Positions 11,315-22,013 of a stretch of DNA of 64,000 nt are shown here, in pieces; within the stretch, counting starts at the first letter, position 1, and every line of letters begins with the position of its first letter. The translations under genes and the position numbers were made by a program. The notes below the pieces were generated by a model. The model searched no databases. It was not told where the DNA came from and was given only the letters and a program-made list of their open reading frames with translations. Source of the stretch: Cercospora beticola (taxonomy: Eukaryota; Ascomycota; Dothideomycetes; Mycosphaerellales; Mycosphaerellaceae); contig NC_088937.1 of the NCBI RefSeq assembly GCF_033473495.1, forward strand, positions 1,550,001 through 1,614,000, read 5' to 3'.

Positions 11315-11998
11315 TTATGATCGAACTGTATTACCCAGCAGCTCTTGATTACCAAAATTGAACTCCTCCTCATCGATCATAAGCCCAGTCGCGAAACGAT
11401 GCAATGGCAAAAGCACACCGGCTTCAACGAAAGTACTCTGGAATCCCGGCCGCCTATCTTCACGCTTCGTCCGCCGCCCTCTCCGCACCGTGCGAAGCTC
11501 AAGATATCTCCAAGTGGCCTCGATGATATCCTCCACCATAATGTACTCATGACTTCGAATCTCGTCGAAGAGATCGCAAAGCATCCACACCTCTGCTTGT
11601 GTCCTGTCCGCCCAGTATCCCTTCACAGCTTGCATCAGACTCTGGAGACATTCTTCTGCATCGTCGCCGTCTAGCTCGGATACGATCTCGCCCAGCAGGT
11701 ATACGATTGAAAAAAGTCTTGCGATGAGGTGTATCCTTTCGTCGAGCGCAAATGGAAAACAGAGACATGCTAGTCCTGGCAGGTCTCTGCCGAGGTATGA
11801 GTTCCGCGCTGCATCGCTTTCGAAGGGCCAGTGGCTGAGGATAACTTCGTTCGTCTGAGACGTGACTTGAGCGCGAAGAGAGTGGCTTTCGTCATGTTCT
11901 TCTGATTCCGATTCGGTGTCTATTGAGCTTTCGCCAACCATGCAAGTCTCTTTCTCAAGGTAGCAGAGCACGTCGTCTCTGACATCGATAGCCGCCAT
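11315..11998 (-). CDS. Terpene-synthase-like protein, truncated and lacking the Asp-rich motif (possible pseudogene)
   Basis: Intact ORF of 227 aa starting MAAIDVRDD. Residues 52-100 follow the fungal class I sesquiterpene synthase pattern: HWPFES (56-61), LACLCFPFALDERIHLIARL (76-95). The helix that should carry DDxxD/E instead reads YLLGEIVSELDGD (100-112), so the first Mg2+-binding aspartates are absent. Residues 137-150 (VWMLCDLFDEIRSH) match the usual W-M-x-DLWExMRxHD helix, and 189-206 match the next helix (REKDVGKALL...RFSMGL in typical enzymes). The ORF stops just after this, so the NSE/DTE motif and C-terminal third are missing; working enzymes have about 330-380 residues. Catalysis is unlikely. 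It is either a relic or a repurposed fold. Confidence 0.6.
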   Translation of the reverse strand: MAAIDVRDDVLCYLEKETCMVGESSIDTESESEEHDESHSLRAQVTSQTNEVILSHWPFESDAARNSYLGRDLPGLACLCFPFALDERIHLIARLFSIVYLLGEIVSELDGDDAEECLQSLMQAVKGYWADRTQAEVWMLCDLFDEIRSHEYIMVEDIIEATWRYLELRTVRRGRRTKREDRRPGFQSTFVEAGVLLPLHRFATGLMIDEEEFNFGNQELLGNTVRS

Positions 11999-12822
11999 CG
12001 TTCGCGTGAGAGTGGTGTCGAAACAGCGTCGCCTGGAATTCCGGTCCCGAAAGCCGCGATGCTGAAGTGTAAGGCGCGTTCGTATCGCGCTCACCGCAAT
12101 TCCACTAATTACTCCAGGAGACACACCAACAATGCGACACGCTGACAATACAACAATGGACAAAAAGTCAACGAACAGAGCCGCGGGATATGAGCTGACA
12201 TATATTTTGCACACCGGTGGCATGAGCATGTGAGATGAATCACCTCAGCAAATCACCATCCTACACACTATTCGAGCGATCGCGGATAGCCAGCAAATAT
12301 TGTCTCTGTTTTAAGGTTTGCGACTGTTCAGACCACTCATGGGCCGTCTTCGCAGATCCTTCATTCCGAAATAGGCCTGTCTCGACTGGATAGCGCAAGC
12401 CACATGCGATCCTTCTCTCTCGCTCTCGCCGAAAGCTGGCTGCGCTGGTGACATGCTGCAGATACAATTTTGGGCCGTCTTGCCGTGCAGGCAGTCGACA
12501 AGTTCGAAAAAGTCAAGGATCATACAGTTGTTGGATTTCTGTGTAACATGCCCATGTCGAGAGGTGGTGAACACCTTCAGGGTTTGTGAACCACAAATTC
12601 GCGCCGAATCCTGGCTTGTCAGCATTCAACCAATGTGCCGGGTTTTCTCCTTTAGACAGGTCAGCGGTATAAGCGATTCCGATAGCTGATAAAGACCTAG
12701 CTAGCGAGATGCAGCTGTGTGTGCAGGGTGCAGAAGATAAATTTGGATTTCAAGATGAGAAGAAGACTCCTTCGCACAAATTCCTTCCACGCTGCCAAGG
12801 TCTAACCGGCCCGCTATCTCTA
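11999..12822. other. Intergenic region, about 820 bp
   Basis: Upstream flank of the terpene-synthase-like ORF and downstream flank of the paraoxonase-like gene. The ORF can be read further upstream to 12229 with a hydrophobic leader, but that extension does not resemble terpene synthases. No other feature seen. Confidence 0.5.
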
Positions 12823-14176
12823 TCATAATTTCCATGCGAGCAGACCACGCTCGTAGAGGCCTACGACGAATCCGACACCTGCTTGCCAGTCTCGGACTGC
12901 GGTGGTTGATGTTCCAAATTCACTGCCTGAGAACAAAGTTGTGAGACCTGTTTCTTCAGTCCACTCAGCAACCCAGCTCAGCTTTTGTAAGCTGCTGCAA
13001 TCCTCGCCAGCTGCACTTTCAGTTCCTTGACAAAAACGATTCTTCTTCGCCACTTGTTCCAGACTGGGAGCATGAGGGTGGCCTGCGATCAAAAGCTTGC
13101 CTTTGCTGTCCGAGCTAAGATTGTCTGGCGCAAATGGAACTGAAATCGATGACGTTTGCGATAACTCCGGTATCCCATCGGCGGCCCAAGTGATGCTGAA
13201 GATGCGCACATTTGCAGTGCTTGAGCTTGCCACGGCCAGCGCACTCGCGTTGAGCAGAGCAATTCCATTGGCGAAAGGAATTCGAGCCAAAGTCTTCACA
13301 GATGTGCTTCCATCGTTGTTACGTTTGACGTACGCCACGGAACCTCCTGGAAAGCCAGCGTACGTCTCCAGTTTGGCCAACAGTAAGTTGTATTTGGCAG
13401 GAAATAAGTGATCGTTGGTCAAGAAAAGCTCGTCCTTGCTAATCGCAACCATGGAGTTTGGTGAAGGAAGAAAGGTCGAGTTTTGTGCAAAGCCTTCGTA
13501 CTTTGCCACTACTTGCTCAGTGTCCAGAGTGTACCATTCCACGCTGGGTCCATCCGGAGAATGGTTGATGATGTACAGCGTTTGACTGGCCTCGTGATAC
13601 TCAATACTAAGCGGGTGAAAGGTTTTGTCATGTGCCTCAGGTGTTTCGAGTTGCACTTTGACGGGAACTGCGTCGCTGCCTTCGCCGTACTTGTACAGAT
13701 AGAGACCTGTCTCAGGAGGAGTTTCAGGATTCACGAGCACTCCCTAGCACAATGTCAGCCATTCTTCCAAGCAAGGTTAATCGCAATGCCCTACCATGAC
13801 AGTATTCCACTGGTCTCTGCCTGGGTCACAACTGAGAAGTGCCCATCCTTGTTTTTCATTCAGGTAGATATCTTCGCAGTTGCGAATGATATCGCGGAAT
13901 TTGATGTCATAGTCGCCGACTGTGTTCACCTGAAGAAGTCTGGAAGGGTGATTTGTGTAGAACAGCTGTAAGAGTGGCCACCTGCAACAACAAATGTCAG
14001 TTCTTTGGTGGCAGAGATCGTCTCCCGACAGCTTGCACTGAGATGTTGACATACCTGCTGTAAATAAAAGCTGACAACAGCACCACCAGCTTTCACGAGT
14101 CCACATTAACAAGAGCACATCGTTTCTGGTCGTAGCAGCAACTCACAATTGACGTCGTGTACCGAGCGGAGCCCAT
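12823..14176 (-). CDS. Paraoxonase/arylesterase-like six-bladed beta-propeller protein, signal-anchored
   Basis: Exons on the minus strand: 14147-14176, 14055-14089, 13795-13981, 12823-13743 (390 aa). The three introns (57, 73 and 51 nt) are GT-AG and phase-compatible. The short first two exons encode MGSARYTTSI followed by LVVLLSAFIYSR, a membrane anchor or uncleaved signal as in paraoxonases. Downstream are propeller motifs of the paraoxonase/SMP-30 superfamily: RNCEDIYLNEKQG, HPLSIEYHE, FLTNDHLFP, PFANGIALLN and FAPDNLSSD. These supply the Asn/Asp/Glu ligands for Ca2+ in family members. Expected activity is Ca-dependent esterase or lactonase in the secretory pathway; the substrate is unknown. 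Confidence 0.82.
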
Positions 14177-14665
14177 CTTCCTATCTGTATGCTTTGTCCA
14201 GGTGCACTGAAGCAAAGCAAATAGCGGTGATGTTTTTGTTGAGGTCGTTGCTGCCTCGCCCAGAGCTAAACTTATCCCTGCCTCCTGGCGTGTCTTCGGG
14301 GAAGGAACAAACCAAACCTTGCCGGCTTTCCGAAACATCCGATAGCTCTGGACGAAATCTTGCAATGATCAACACAATCGCGAGTCGACTTGCTCAAATG
14401 TGATCTGTAAGCTCATTGTGACAGATGCGAAGCACAAGCAGCTATCGGCTGGCCACAAGATGGGCAGAAAATACATGAAGCCAACGACCTTGTGCAGTGG
14501 CTGATCGACAAGCCCAGAAGTTGGGATACGTGATTCACAGAGATGAGCCTCGATCAATGGCATGAATTCGATGATTTATACAATATACGAAATGGGCGTT
14601 GAGCCGAGCCCGCAACACGGCGCCTTTAACCTGATTTTACAGCGGTGTATTGACCTGGGCGCAGA
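14177..14665. other. Intergenic region, about 490 bp
   Basis: Promoter of the paraoxonase-like gene and 3' flank of the GH125 gene, both on the minus strand. No recognisable element. Confidence 0.5.
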
Positions 14666-16732
14666 TCAGTACTTCGAGAAAGTGACCACAGCATAGAGAG
14701 ACCGGAGCATACCTCTGCGCGTTCGCATTGTGCGAAGGAAGAGAAGGGTCGAACATACACCCAACGCCCCTGCAAACAGCCAGAACCAGGTCATCGCACT
14801 CTCCTCGATGTGAATCGGCATGTGTGGCTCCGCAGCTCCGTGACCGTGGCCCGACATCATCTCGCCATGGCCATGGGGCATGTCCTCGTCATCGTCGTGC
14901 TCTGGTGGGCTCTCGGCATGTGATTTGCCTGCAGAGATGTCTGGCTTGCCAGTACTCAGAGGCTTGTAGTTCACGTCGCCAATATCGTCGTGAGAATCGA
15001 TTTTCACATTCTGGAAGTCAAGCTGTAGCAGATGAGGCTTTCTTTGCTTGAGGTCCAGTATGCATTCGCCAAAAAGGCCATTTGCCCAAGCGAACCAAGA
15101 ACGAGTCCATGACGTTGAGTTGTGAGCATTGACACTCTGTAGCAGCGAACCACAGTGTCAGCGTCATTCTTGGCAATTTGTGATGCCCCTACTTACCTCG
15201 TGTATAAGACCCTTGTGGCTTGTGCTAGTGACGAGCTGCCGAAGCTGCTGTGTGATCTCTTCATCATCGTCACTGGTCAGTATTCTGATGATGGAAGCCA
15301 TGGGCCAAGCGTTCTAGCGAATAATTAGTCAAGTACGCAAGTAATAAGTCCTTGGGTTCCATACTCCGTAACCATTATGCGGGCCTCCGACAGCGCTGAT
15401 GTGCTTGCCGTGTGCCCAGTATGGATTATACGTGCTCAAAGCTCGCGCCCGCGTGTTCTGGTAGATGGGATCCTTGACATCATGGTAGAATAGGCCCGAG
15501 GAAAGTAAAGATGGCGAATTCGAATCGTCCATGACATTGGCACCCCCGTATCCATCGACCTCAAAAGCATATACATCCCCGTGCTCCTTGGTTCGCACAA
15601 TGCCATGCTCCGTGGTGGCGCGCCGCACAGAAGCAGCCATTGTTTTCATCCTCTCAGCGGTTTCCACATTGCCTAGCTTCTCCACAATACCGGCAGCGAG
15701 ACCCACGAACTGTGAAAACATCATGTTGGCAGGGATAAATAGTTGCATGAGACAGTCGTCGTCCGAGGGTCTGAAGTATGAGCGGATGAGTCCTGTGCCC
15801 GCGGCGACTGGATTGCCATGGCCACCATTTCTCATTCCTGGCCACTTGTAAGGTTGTTCCGCAGTGGTACCATTCTTGTTGTAAGTTGTATGGTCAGCCA
15901 TACTCTGAGCTGTATCCAGGACCTTCTCGACAGCAGGCAGCCAACTGAACTTGCGGAAAAACTCCAAGTCTCCAGTCTTCTCGAAGTATGTGTGGGATAA
16001 TTGCAGAAATGACGCGAGCGAGTCGAGCTCGTATTTGCATTCCCATATATCTTGCGTGAACTCTAGTGGTAGCGGTTGTCCGTCAGCAGTGGCGGCTAGG
16101 GCCTGTTCTTTCAGTCGCTCGACCGGAGCTTTATATGCGTTGCAATGTGGGGCGTAGAGCAAATAGCGCGCCTGCAGGTTGATCGCCCCTCGGAATAATG
16201 ATGCCAATGAGTCGTTGCTTGTAGATGGAGTGAGGAGAGACACATATGATTGCAACTGATTAGCTGTGGCGCATGTCAGTGAAAAGCTCTGGCTGCGCGC
16301 CACTGGTGAGCACTTACCTGAGTCTCTGAGCCACTCTGCTGGAATGTCGCCGGTAATGATGAACGCAAGTTCCTCTTCTGTGTTGTTGTCGGAGACGCCG
16401 CGCCAGCTGACGGTAGTGTCTAGTGTGTTTGGGAAAGCATTCTCGAAGAGTCGACTGAGGTCGACATCTGCAATGGCGGCCTTGGTGTCTACAATGGCCT
16501 GTTCTACGACAGAGCTATTGAATGTTCGACAGTAAGGCTCAGGTCTCATGTAGGAAAGATTGTGAGCGCCGCCGCTGCCCGGAGCGTGCCAATGCCTGGA
16601 ATATGAGCCATATCCCGGGCAGCGTGGTGGAGGCGGCGGTTCTGGATCCGTTTCGAAGTTGTCGTCCCATTGTTGTAGCTGAGCTGTAGCGGCCGTCGCT
16701 AGGAGCAGCGCACTCGCAAGACCTGCACGCAT
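14666..16732 (-). CDS. GH125 exo-alpha-1,6-mannosidase (Mug157-like), membrane-anchored
   Basis: Exons 16318-16732, 15365-16263, 15197-15313, 14666-15136 on the minus strand (633 aa); introns 54, 51 and 60 nt. The start is the ATG opening [18 protein letters not shown], a signal peptide. GH125 marks are [38 protein letters not shown] joined to [12 protein letters not shown], and [20 protein letters not shown]125 enzymes are metal-independent inverting exo-alpha-1,6-mannosidases; fungal members include S. pombe Mug157. Unlike a simple secreted enzyme, the C-terminus has an Asp/Glu then His-rich segment ([17 protein letters not shown]) followed by one membrane helix ([18 protein letters not shown]) and a basic tail. 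This suggests a lumenal or extracellular catalytic domain tethered to the membrane. Confidence 0.88.
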
Positions 16733-18248
16733 GCTGTCAGTGATCACCTCGATCAGGGCAACATTCGTGAAGTTACAATCTGTAGAATGGAAGCACGCCC
16801 CCTCGTGCTGGAAGGATAGCGGGCTTCCGGATCAGGGTCGCATTCTGCACCTCTCAGAGGAAGGAAAGAGCGCCACCCGCAGGAGCAGGAGACGAATTGG
16901 CAGCAACAGGCGAGAGTTTAGTCTATTTCGGTCGCTTTAGCCACAACACTCTGCACACTTCTTTTCAAGCGCGCCGCTGGCGCAATGCAAGAAGCCATTA
17001 CATATTGATCGTGTGCTCGTGAGCCGTAGCAAGTGTTCTCAGCTCGAATCGGTGTCACAAGCAGACGATGGCAGACGAGATGGGCAAGAATTCGGCTCGC
17101 CCGGTTGCTTGGCGACTGTGCCAGGCAGGGGGGCACTTGGCTGGACTGGTCCATTCTTACGACCTCATCATCGCCTGCAACATTTCCAGACAATCAATAC
17201 GTTCGTTGCACCGACCCAATGCATCATGCTCGACGCCGAAGTTGCCAGTCGGGGGTCTGAGGGCCTGACTGTGCAAGCGGTGCTTTCGAAAGGAGTCCGC
17301 AATTACGCCCAGCAGAAGCCTTTGAGCGGCCATGCGGCGCAAGAAGCCTGCGAACGTGTCGAAGACCACGACCATGCCCATCTGCTCACCAGACTTGCGT
17401 ATGCGATGAACGAAGAGGGCAGTTGCGCCAACGACCACCGTGATCCGAGCGTGCATCCCCGCTAAGGCATACGCTGTGCTCCCTCACTCATGCGCAGACG
17501 CAATATGTCGCTCGTGGAATGATAGGTGCGGATTCACGTGTGTGCCACGCTTCAAAGACAGTCTGCAGCGAAGGGAGACACAGGGCGACTTCCACATGAT
17601 CTCAACCAGTCTGCAAATCTGCACTCCCATGGCGTGGGGTACTGCACCTGCATGTCAGCCAGGATCATGACAGCACAAGCCTCGCTAAGATGTCTTGCAA
17701 CGTCACTTTTGATGTGCACTGCTTCGACAAGGGCAATGCTGTGCTATATGCGCGCAACATGCAGATCTTACACTCAGCTGTGCTGTTGTCCATCATAATA
17801 AGGTTGTTGACCGGGCTCTGAGACCCTAACTTTGAGTACGTTGCTCGAAATGGAAAGTCAGATGCACATTCACAGCAGCAGCAGCCTCGAAAGAGCGATG
17901 CGACTGACGCTTTCAAAACAATAGACAACAAATGGTCTTCGAACAGGAAATGCTGCAGACTGCCTCTCACGTCCGAGTGACGACTCGCATGTGCAAGGTG
18001 AGACGCCCCCCGCAGCCTCGGACATTTATGCTGCATTGCATATGTGTTGACCTGCGGGAACACAAACGTGCCAATGGCTTAAACAACAACGCCAGGCGAG
18101 CAGGAAAAGACTAATAACAGGATTGCACGCTGCTCGCAGGGCTAAATCCTGCTGACCGCTCACGGCATATAGTGGTATCCAGTTCCTCATCCTCTCGACC
18201 ACTTCGTCCAGACTCTCAAGTTGATTCAACTGATCTTCACTATCCACG
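16733..18248. other. Intergenic region, about 1.5 kb, divergent promoters
   Basis: It lies between the GH125 gene (minus) and the NTF2-like gene (plus). A 99-codon minus-strand frame (17157-17456) has a mildly hydrophobic start but no family resemblance. A short CAG run lies near 17875. I do not support a gene here. Confidence 0.45.
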
Positions 18249-18910
18249 ATGCGCTGCTCACCCATAAAACTCGCTGCGCTATCTGCGCTGGCAGCCAACA
18301 GTGCTGTTGCAGGGAGATGCCTCACTGACGCTGCCGCCAATCGCGTGGCCCAAAATTTTGCAACCACCTTCTCCAATTACAGCGAAGAATTCGTCAATTC
18401 CACTTACACCATCGACGTCAAAGACCAGACTGATAGCGTTGCGTGGCTCATCAGCAACGGTACCGCTTGCCCGAACGGACTTAGGTCTCTCACATTCGGC
18501 TCTCGACGTGCTTTGATGGACGCCCAAGCCACTCAACCGGATCTGCCGTTCATCATCCAGAATGTCTGGCACGATTGCACCAACGTGATTACGCGTTGGA
18601 AATTCGATATCGAGCCGCAGCAAGTCCAGGGTATTGCTGTCTTGGGTTAGTATCAGTATCTCGTGTAGAAAGCACTTTGTGTGTTGTGCTAAGATTTGTT
18701 CAGGCACTGTGTGCAACGAAGGTCGAAACAAGAGACAGGAGCCGTATCTGATCAATCATATCTTCAGCGAATTCAACACAGTGAGTGCGAGCCGTCGCCA
18801 CAATCCAGATTCCCGCTCATTGAGCTTCTGCTGACATCCGGTGGTAGGGCGCTTTCTTGGTGTTCCAAGGCGACTATGTTCCTACTCAGTCTTGCGGCAA
18901 TGTCAACTAA
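18249..18910 (+). CDS. Secreted NTF2/SnoaL-like fold protein
   Basis: Exons 18249-18645, 18704-18780, 18848-18910 (178 aa), introns 58 and 67 nt. A signal peptide (residues 1-22, ending NSAVAG) precedes CLTDAAANRVAQNFATTFSNY. Further conserved blocks are SLTFGSRRALMDAQ, PFIIQNVWHDCTNVITRWKF and PYLINHIFSEFNTGAFLV. This is the pattern of a widespread fungal family of small secreted NTF2-like (SnoaL-type cone fold) proteins with paired cysteines. Their function is mostly unknown; some are candidate effectors (family knowledge). Splicing is supported by recovery of the GTVCNEG...FSEFNT and GAFLVFQGDY blocks in frame. Confidence 0.83.
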
Positions 18911-19574
18911 AATCGAGTGTCCGAAAAGCACAAGCGTGCAAGAGAGTACGCCAATCAAAACGCATGGTGGAGGGAGATGCTAGCTTCACCTTAGCACATT
19001 GAAGGTGGAAATAATGTAGGATGTTCAATGCAAAAGACATTTCTCATCACTACTTCCGTTGTCACGGCCAAGTCTGACCAATTACCGCTGCTTTGTGTCG
19101 TCTCATACAATCCTCTGTCGTAATTTTGGTCCGATCAGCTTCGAAGAGAAGAGCCCATGTCCAGTTTTCTGGCTTGAGCCAGGTGGAGAGGCATTCGTGC
19201 TCGCAGGGACGTTGTGCTTGTCTTGGCCCGATGCGCAGATGTTCTCAAACTCCATTAGTGTTGCTTCTCTGTAGCCTGTGGTCGCACTGTGCCCCGGCAG
19301 GTTGTGTCCCTGCCACAACCATAGCTCGACAGGCGACAGAGACTATTGCAGGATCAGAGGATGCAGGAAGAAGTCCGAGATTTCTGGACTCTACTGGCCC
19401 GGACCTGCATAGCTATCCCTAGCTTGCACGATCATGTGCTGGACAAGGAACTGACTACCCCAGCTCGATTTCGTTAGCCCGACGAAAAGCTAAGCCGGAG
19501 TTCGTCGCCTTGAGAATGCAATACGATCAATTAGCTATTACTACAAATATTTATACAGTTGTGAAAGGCTCAAG
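18911..19574. other. Intergenic region, about 660 bp
   Basis: 3' flanks of two convergent genes. No feature recognised. Confidence 0.5.
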
Positions 19575-20180
19575 CTACCTCCCACGATTCATCGCCTCCA
19601 GCGCGGTCTTGGTGAGGGGTATCCTTTCGTATCCGATGTGTAGATGTCTCCGAATGACTTCTGCGTGATCCTCGTCGTTGCTAGGGAACAACAGCTTGAC
19701 GCCAGGTAGTGTTTCATGGACGAAGTTGACGAGTTCTTCGAACAGCAGTGTCATTGGGAGGTCGCATCGTATTCTGTGGCCCAGCACGACGCCATCCCAA
19801 GCTTTATTGCCGCCCTCTGGACCAGTGCCATCGCGGATTTTGCGCTTGAGCTCGTTGATGTTGTCGCGACTGTCTGGGTTGATTCCGTGGCCTTCCACGT
19901 AAAGGCCCTCGATGTGCTGCAATCTGTCCATTGTCGTCTTGATCGTGGCATATGTCTTTCCCACATCACGATCACCATCGGCTTCGTTTTGAGAAACCCA
20001 TGTTGGTTCGAGGTCTGTCATCAGGACAGCTGTGTTATTTTGCATGAGCTCCATAGAAAAGAGGACTTCAGTCAGGCTCCGCTGCCGTCCCGTACGTTTG
20101 GGAGTGCATGATAGCGTGTGCCTCGAATCGGGTTTGCGATTTCGAGGCCGTGGTGTTTCCGAGCGCGGTGGTATCTCCAT
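19575..20180 (-). CDS. Hypothetical protein, 201 aa
   Basis: Single open frame with no recognised domain. The first 35 residues are basic and Pro/Arg/Ser-rich (MEIPPRSETPRPRNRKPDS), suggesting a disordered or nuclear-directed N-terminus. The rest looks like a folded alpha/beta protein: LFEELVNFVHETLPGVKLLFPSND and HLHIGYERIPLTKTALEAM. No signal peptide or membrane helix. Codon use and composition look coding. An additional upstream exon cannot be excluded. Function unknown. Confidence 0.5.
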   Translation of the reverse strand: MEIPPRSETPRPRNRKPDSRHTLSCTPKRTGRQRSLTEVLFSMELMQNNTAVLMTDLEPTWVSQNEADGDRDVGKTYATIKTTMDRLQHIEGLYVEGHGINPDSRDNINELKRKIRDGTGPEGGNKAWDGVVLGHRIRCDLPMTLLFEELVNFVHETLPGVKLLFPSNDEDHAEVIRRHLHIGYERIPLTKTALEAMNRGR

Positions 20181-21014
20181 TTCAGGTGTTGACAGTGGCT
20201 ATACCAGTGGTAGTTCCGCGCTTGGCATGCTCGGTAGATTTTGCGCAGAGGTCAGCTTACGAAGCTGATGTGTCTTCTTATGTCACCACAATGCCGTGTC
20301 CGGGCTTGCATCGGAACAAGCGATCGTGATGCACTGGTGATCATGGGTTCTGCTCACTATCGGACTGCGTACCTGTCCGACATGCAAGGTCTTCCCTGCC
20401 AGTGACGAACACCAAAGGGGTCTGTGCAACTTCATGCTCTGCAGGGCTGTGCCATTTCGTGGTGCCATGAGCGGCGCGCGACCTCTGCGTGCCCAAATGG
20501 AATGAAGCTGAATGATCGTCAAGCCAGAACGGCGTTCAAGCGATGGTACTGCAATCAGCCGGGACGACGCAAGGACTCGGGTTCTCAGCAAGCACCTTTT
20601 GAAGGCCTTCTCGCAAATATGAAGCTCAAGCAAAGTGTGCACAGGTTCTGCTCAGCCTTTCGGCAGACCTCCGGGCTACTGCTGATTTACGGCCAAGGCA
20701 TCCGCCGAAGGAGTATCTCAGTACGCGCATCCAGCAATCAGTGCTAGCTTCGCGACAGATCAAGCAACACTGCGAGCCGCTGAGCCTACCCGCACACCGA
20801 ATGGCGATTTGGCATCATCTCAGGTATATTGCCCAAAGACTGAGATGTATAGAGTGATCCCACAAATAGCTGTCAGACGTTACCACGCTAGCGTGCTGCG
20901 CGCCAACGAGGCCTGCCTAGTCGCAGAACCGATTGGTTGGGAGTACTAGGAGTTCCAACACGGCGGACGAAAATTACGACGAGGTCTGCGGTGAAGTGAA
21001 TGATGGCGGAGAGG
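20181..21014. other. Intergenic region, about 830 bp
   Basis: Upstream flank of the hypothetical gene and downstream flank of the SDR gene. Short frames on both strands show no domain. Nothing further seen. Confidence 0.5.
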
Positions 21015-22013
21015 TCACGCCTTAGCTCTGTTGTCGTACTCCAGCTTCATGCCTTTCACAAGCGCTATGCACAACCTTTCGACGATGGTTCTGGGCAGCA
21101 TTAGCAAAGGCTCAAATTGAAGCGCGTGTGGCCAGTATCCCCAAACGCTGCCGCGATCGCGGCCCCCTAGGCTCAGGCTAGTCTTTGCGAAGCGTCTAGA
21201 GCTTGGGACCCAGAAAGTGACAGGCCGTGGCTCGCTGGTAGTGGAACACATGCCCACCAGATTGTAAAGGACTTCGACTTGAGGGTGTCCTTCGGCTTTG
21301 AGCTCGACTGACAGCGCATGAGAGAAACTCTGTAGAAAGGTCTTCGATGCCGCTCCCATGGCAAAGTAGGGACATGGGAGCTTCGCAGATCCGGAGCCGA
21401 TATTCATGATCAGGGAGGGCTTGTTGTCAATCAGCTGGGGAAGCACGAGTCTAGTCAGCTCTGTAGCGAACATGAAGTTGCCGTTGATGATCTTTCGATC
21501 CCGTTCTGCCGAGCTTTCAATGTGAGCAAGTAGTAAAGGGTCAAGTTCACCAGCAACGTTGTTGATCAAGATCTTGATGTTGTGATCGCGTAATCGCTGT
21601 ATGGCGCATCCCATCTTTTGAGGATCATCGACATCAAGCATGGCGTCGAGCACGATGAAGTCGATGTTGCGTTGAGGCCACTGTAACAGGAGCTCGTTTT
21701 TGATGCGCTCCAACTTCGCAGCGTTTCTTCCATGAAGAACGACGTTGAAACCGTGAGACAACAACTCTTCTGCGAAAGCTCTCCCCAAGCCATCAGAAGA
21801 ACCTGTGATTAGAGCCCAGGCAGGATCATCATCTGACAAGTAGTTGCGTAGTCGACTTCGATGCAGAAAATGGGTCGCTACGAAGGACGAAAGTTGATAG
21901 AAGGCGAAGATGGCGGAAAGACCTCCGAGAGTCGCGAAGCTGGCGAGTAAAGGCTGTGCAGCAAAAGTTTGTCGGAAGGTGGCCGTGAGTCGGCGGGAAA
22001 AATGTAAAGCCAT
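21015..22013 (-). CDS. Membrane-associated SDR related to 3-ketoacyl-CoA reductase/17-beta-HSD, catalytic Tyr absent
   Basis: 332 aa from the ATG at 22013; the frame is open further upstream but without similarity. An N-terminal hydrophobic segment (about 22-40) resembles the ER anchor of very-long-chain 3-ketoacyl-CoA reductases (Ifa38/HSD17B12 group). The Rossmann core has TGSSDGLG (70-77) and the structural NNVAG (151-155). The active-site stretch reads NIGSGS (204-209) and then CPYFAMGAASK (214-224). With Lys224 as the catalytic Lys, the position four before it, normally Tyr, is Gly220; the only nearby Tyr is 216. A frameshift is not evident because flanking blocks stay in frame. It may be non-catalytic or use another residue. 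Confidence 0.75.
   Translation of the reverse strand: MALHFSRRLTATFRQTFAAQPLLASFATLGGLSAIFAFYQLSSFVATHFLHRSRLRNYLSDDDPAWALITGSSDGLGRAFAEELLSHGFNVVLHGRNAAKLERIKNELLLQWPQRNIDFIVLDAMLDVDDPQKMGCAIQRLRDHNIKILINNVAGELDPLLLAHIESSAERDRKIINGNFMFATELTRLVLPQLIDNKPSLIMNIGSGSAKLPCPYFAMGAASKTFLQSFSHALSVELKAEGHPQVEVLYNLVGMCSTTSEPRPVTFWVPSSRRFAKTSLSLGGRDRGSVWGYWPHALQFEPLLMLPRTIVERLCIALVKGMKLEYDNRAKA

Noticed and set aside
17157..17456. 99-codon minus-strand frame with a hydrophobic start
   Set aside because: No signal peptide or family pattern, and neighbouring frames are equally open.
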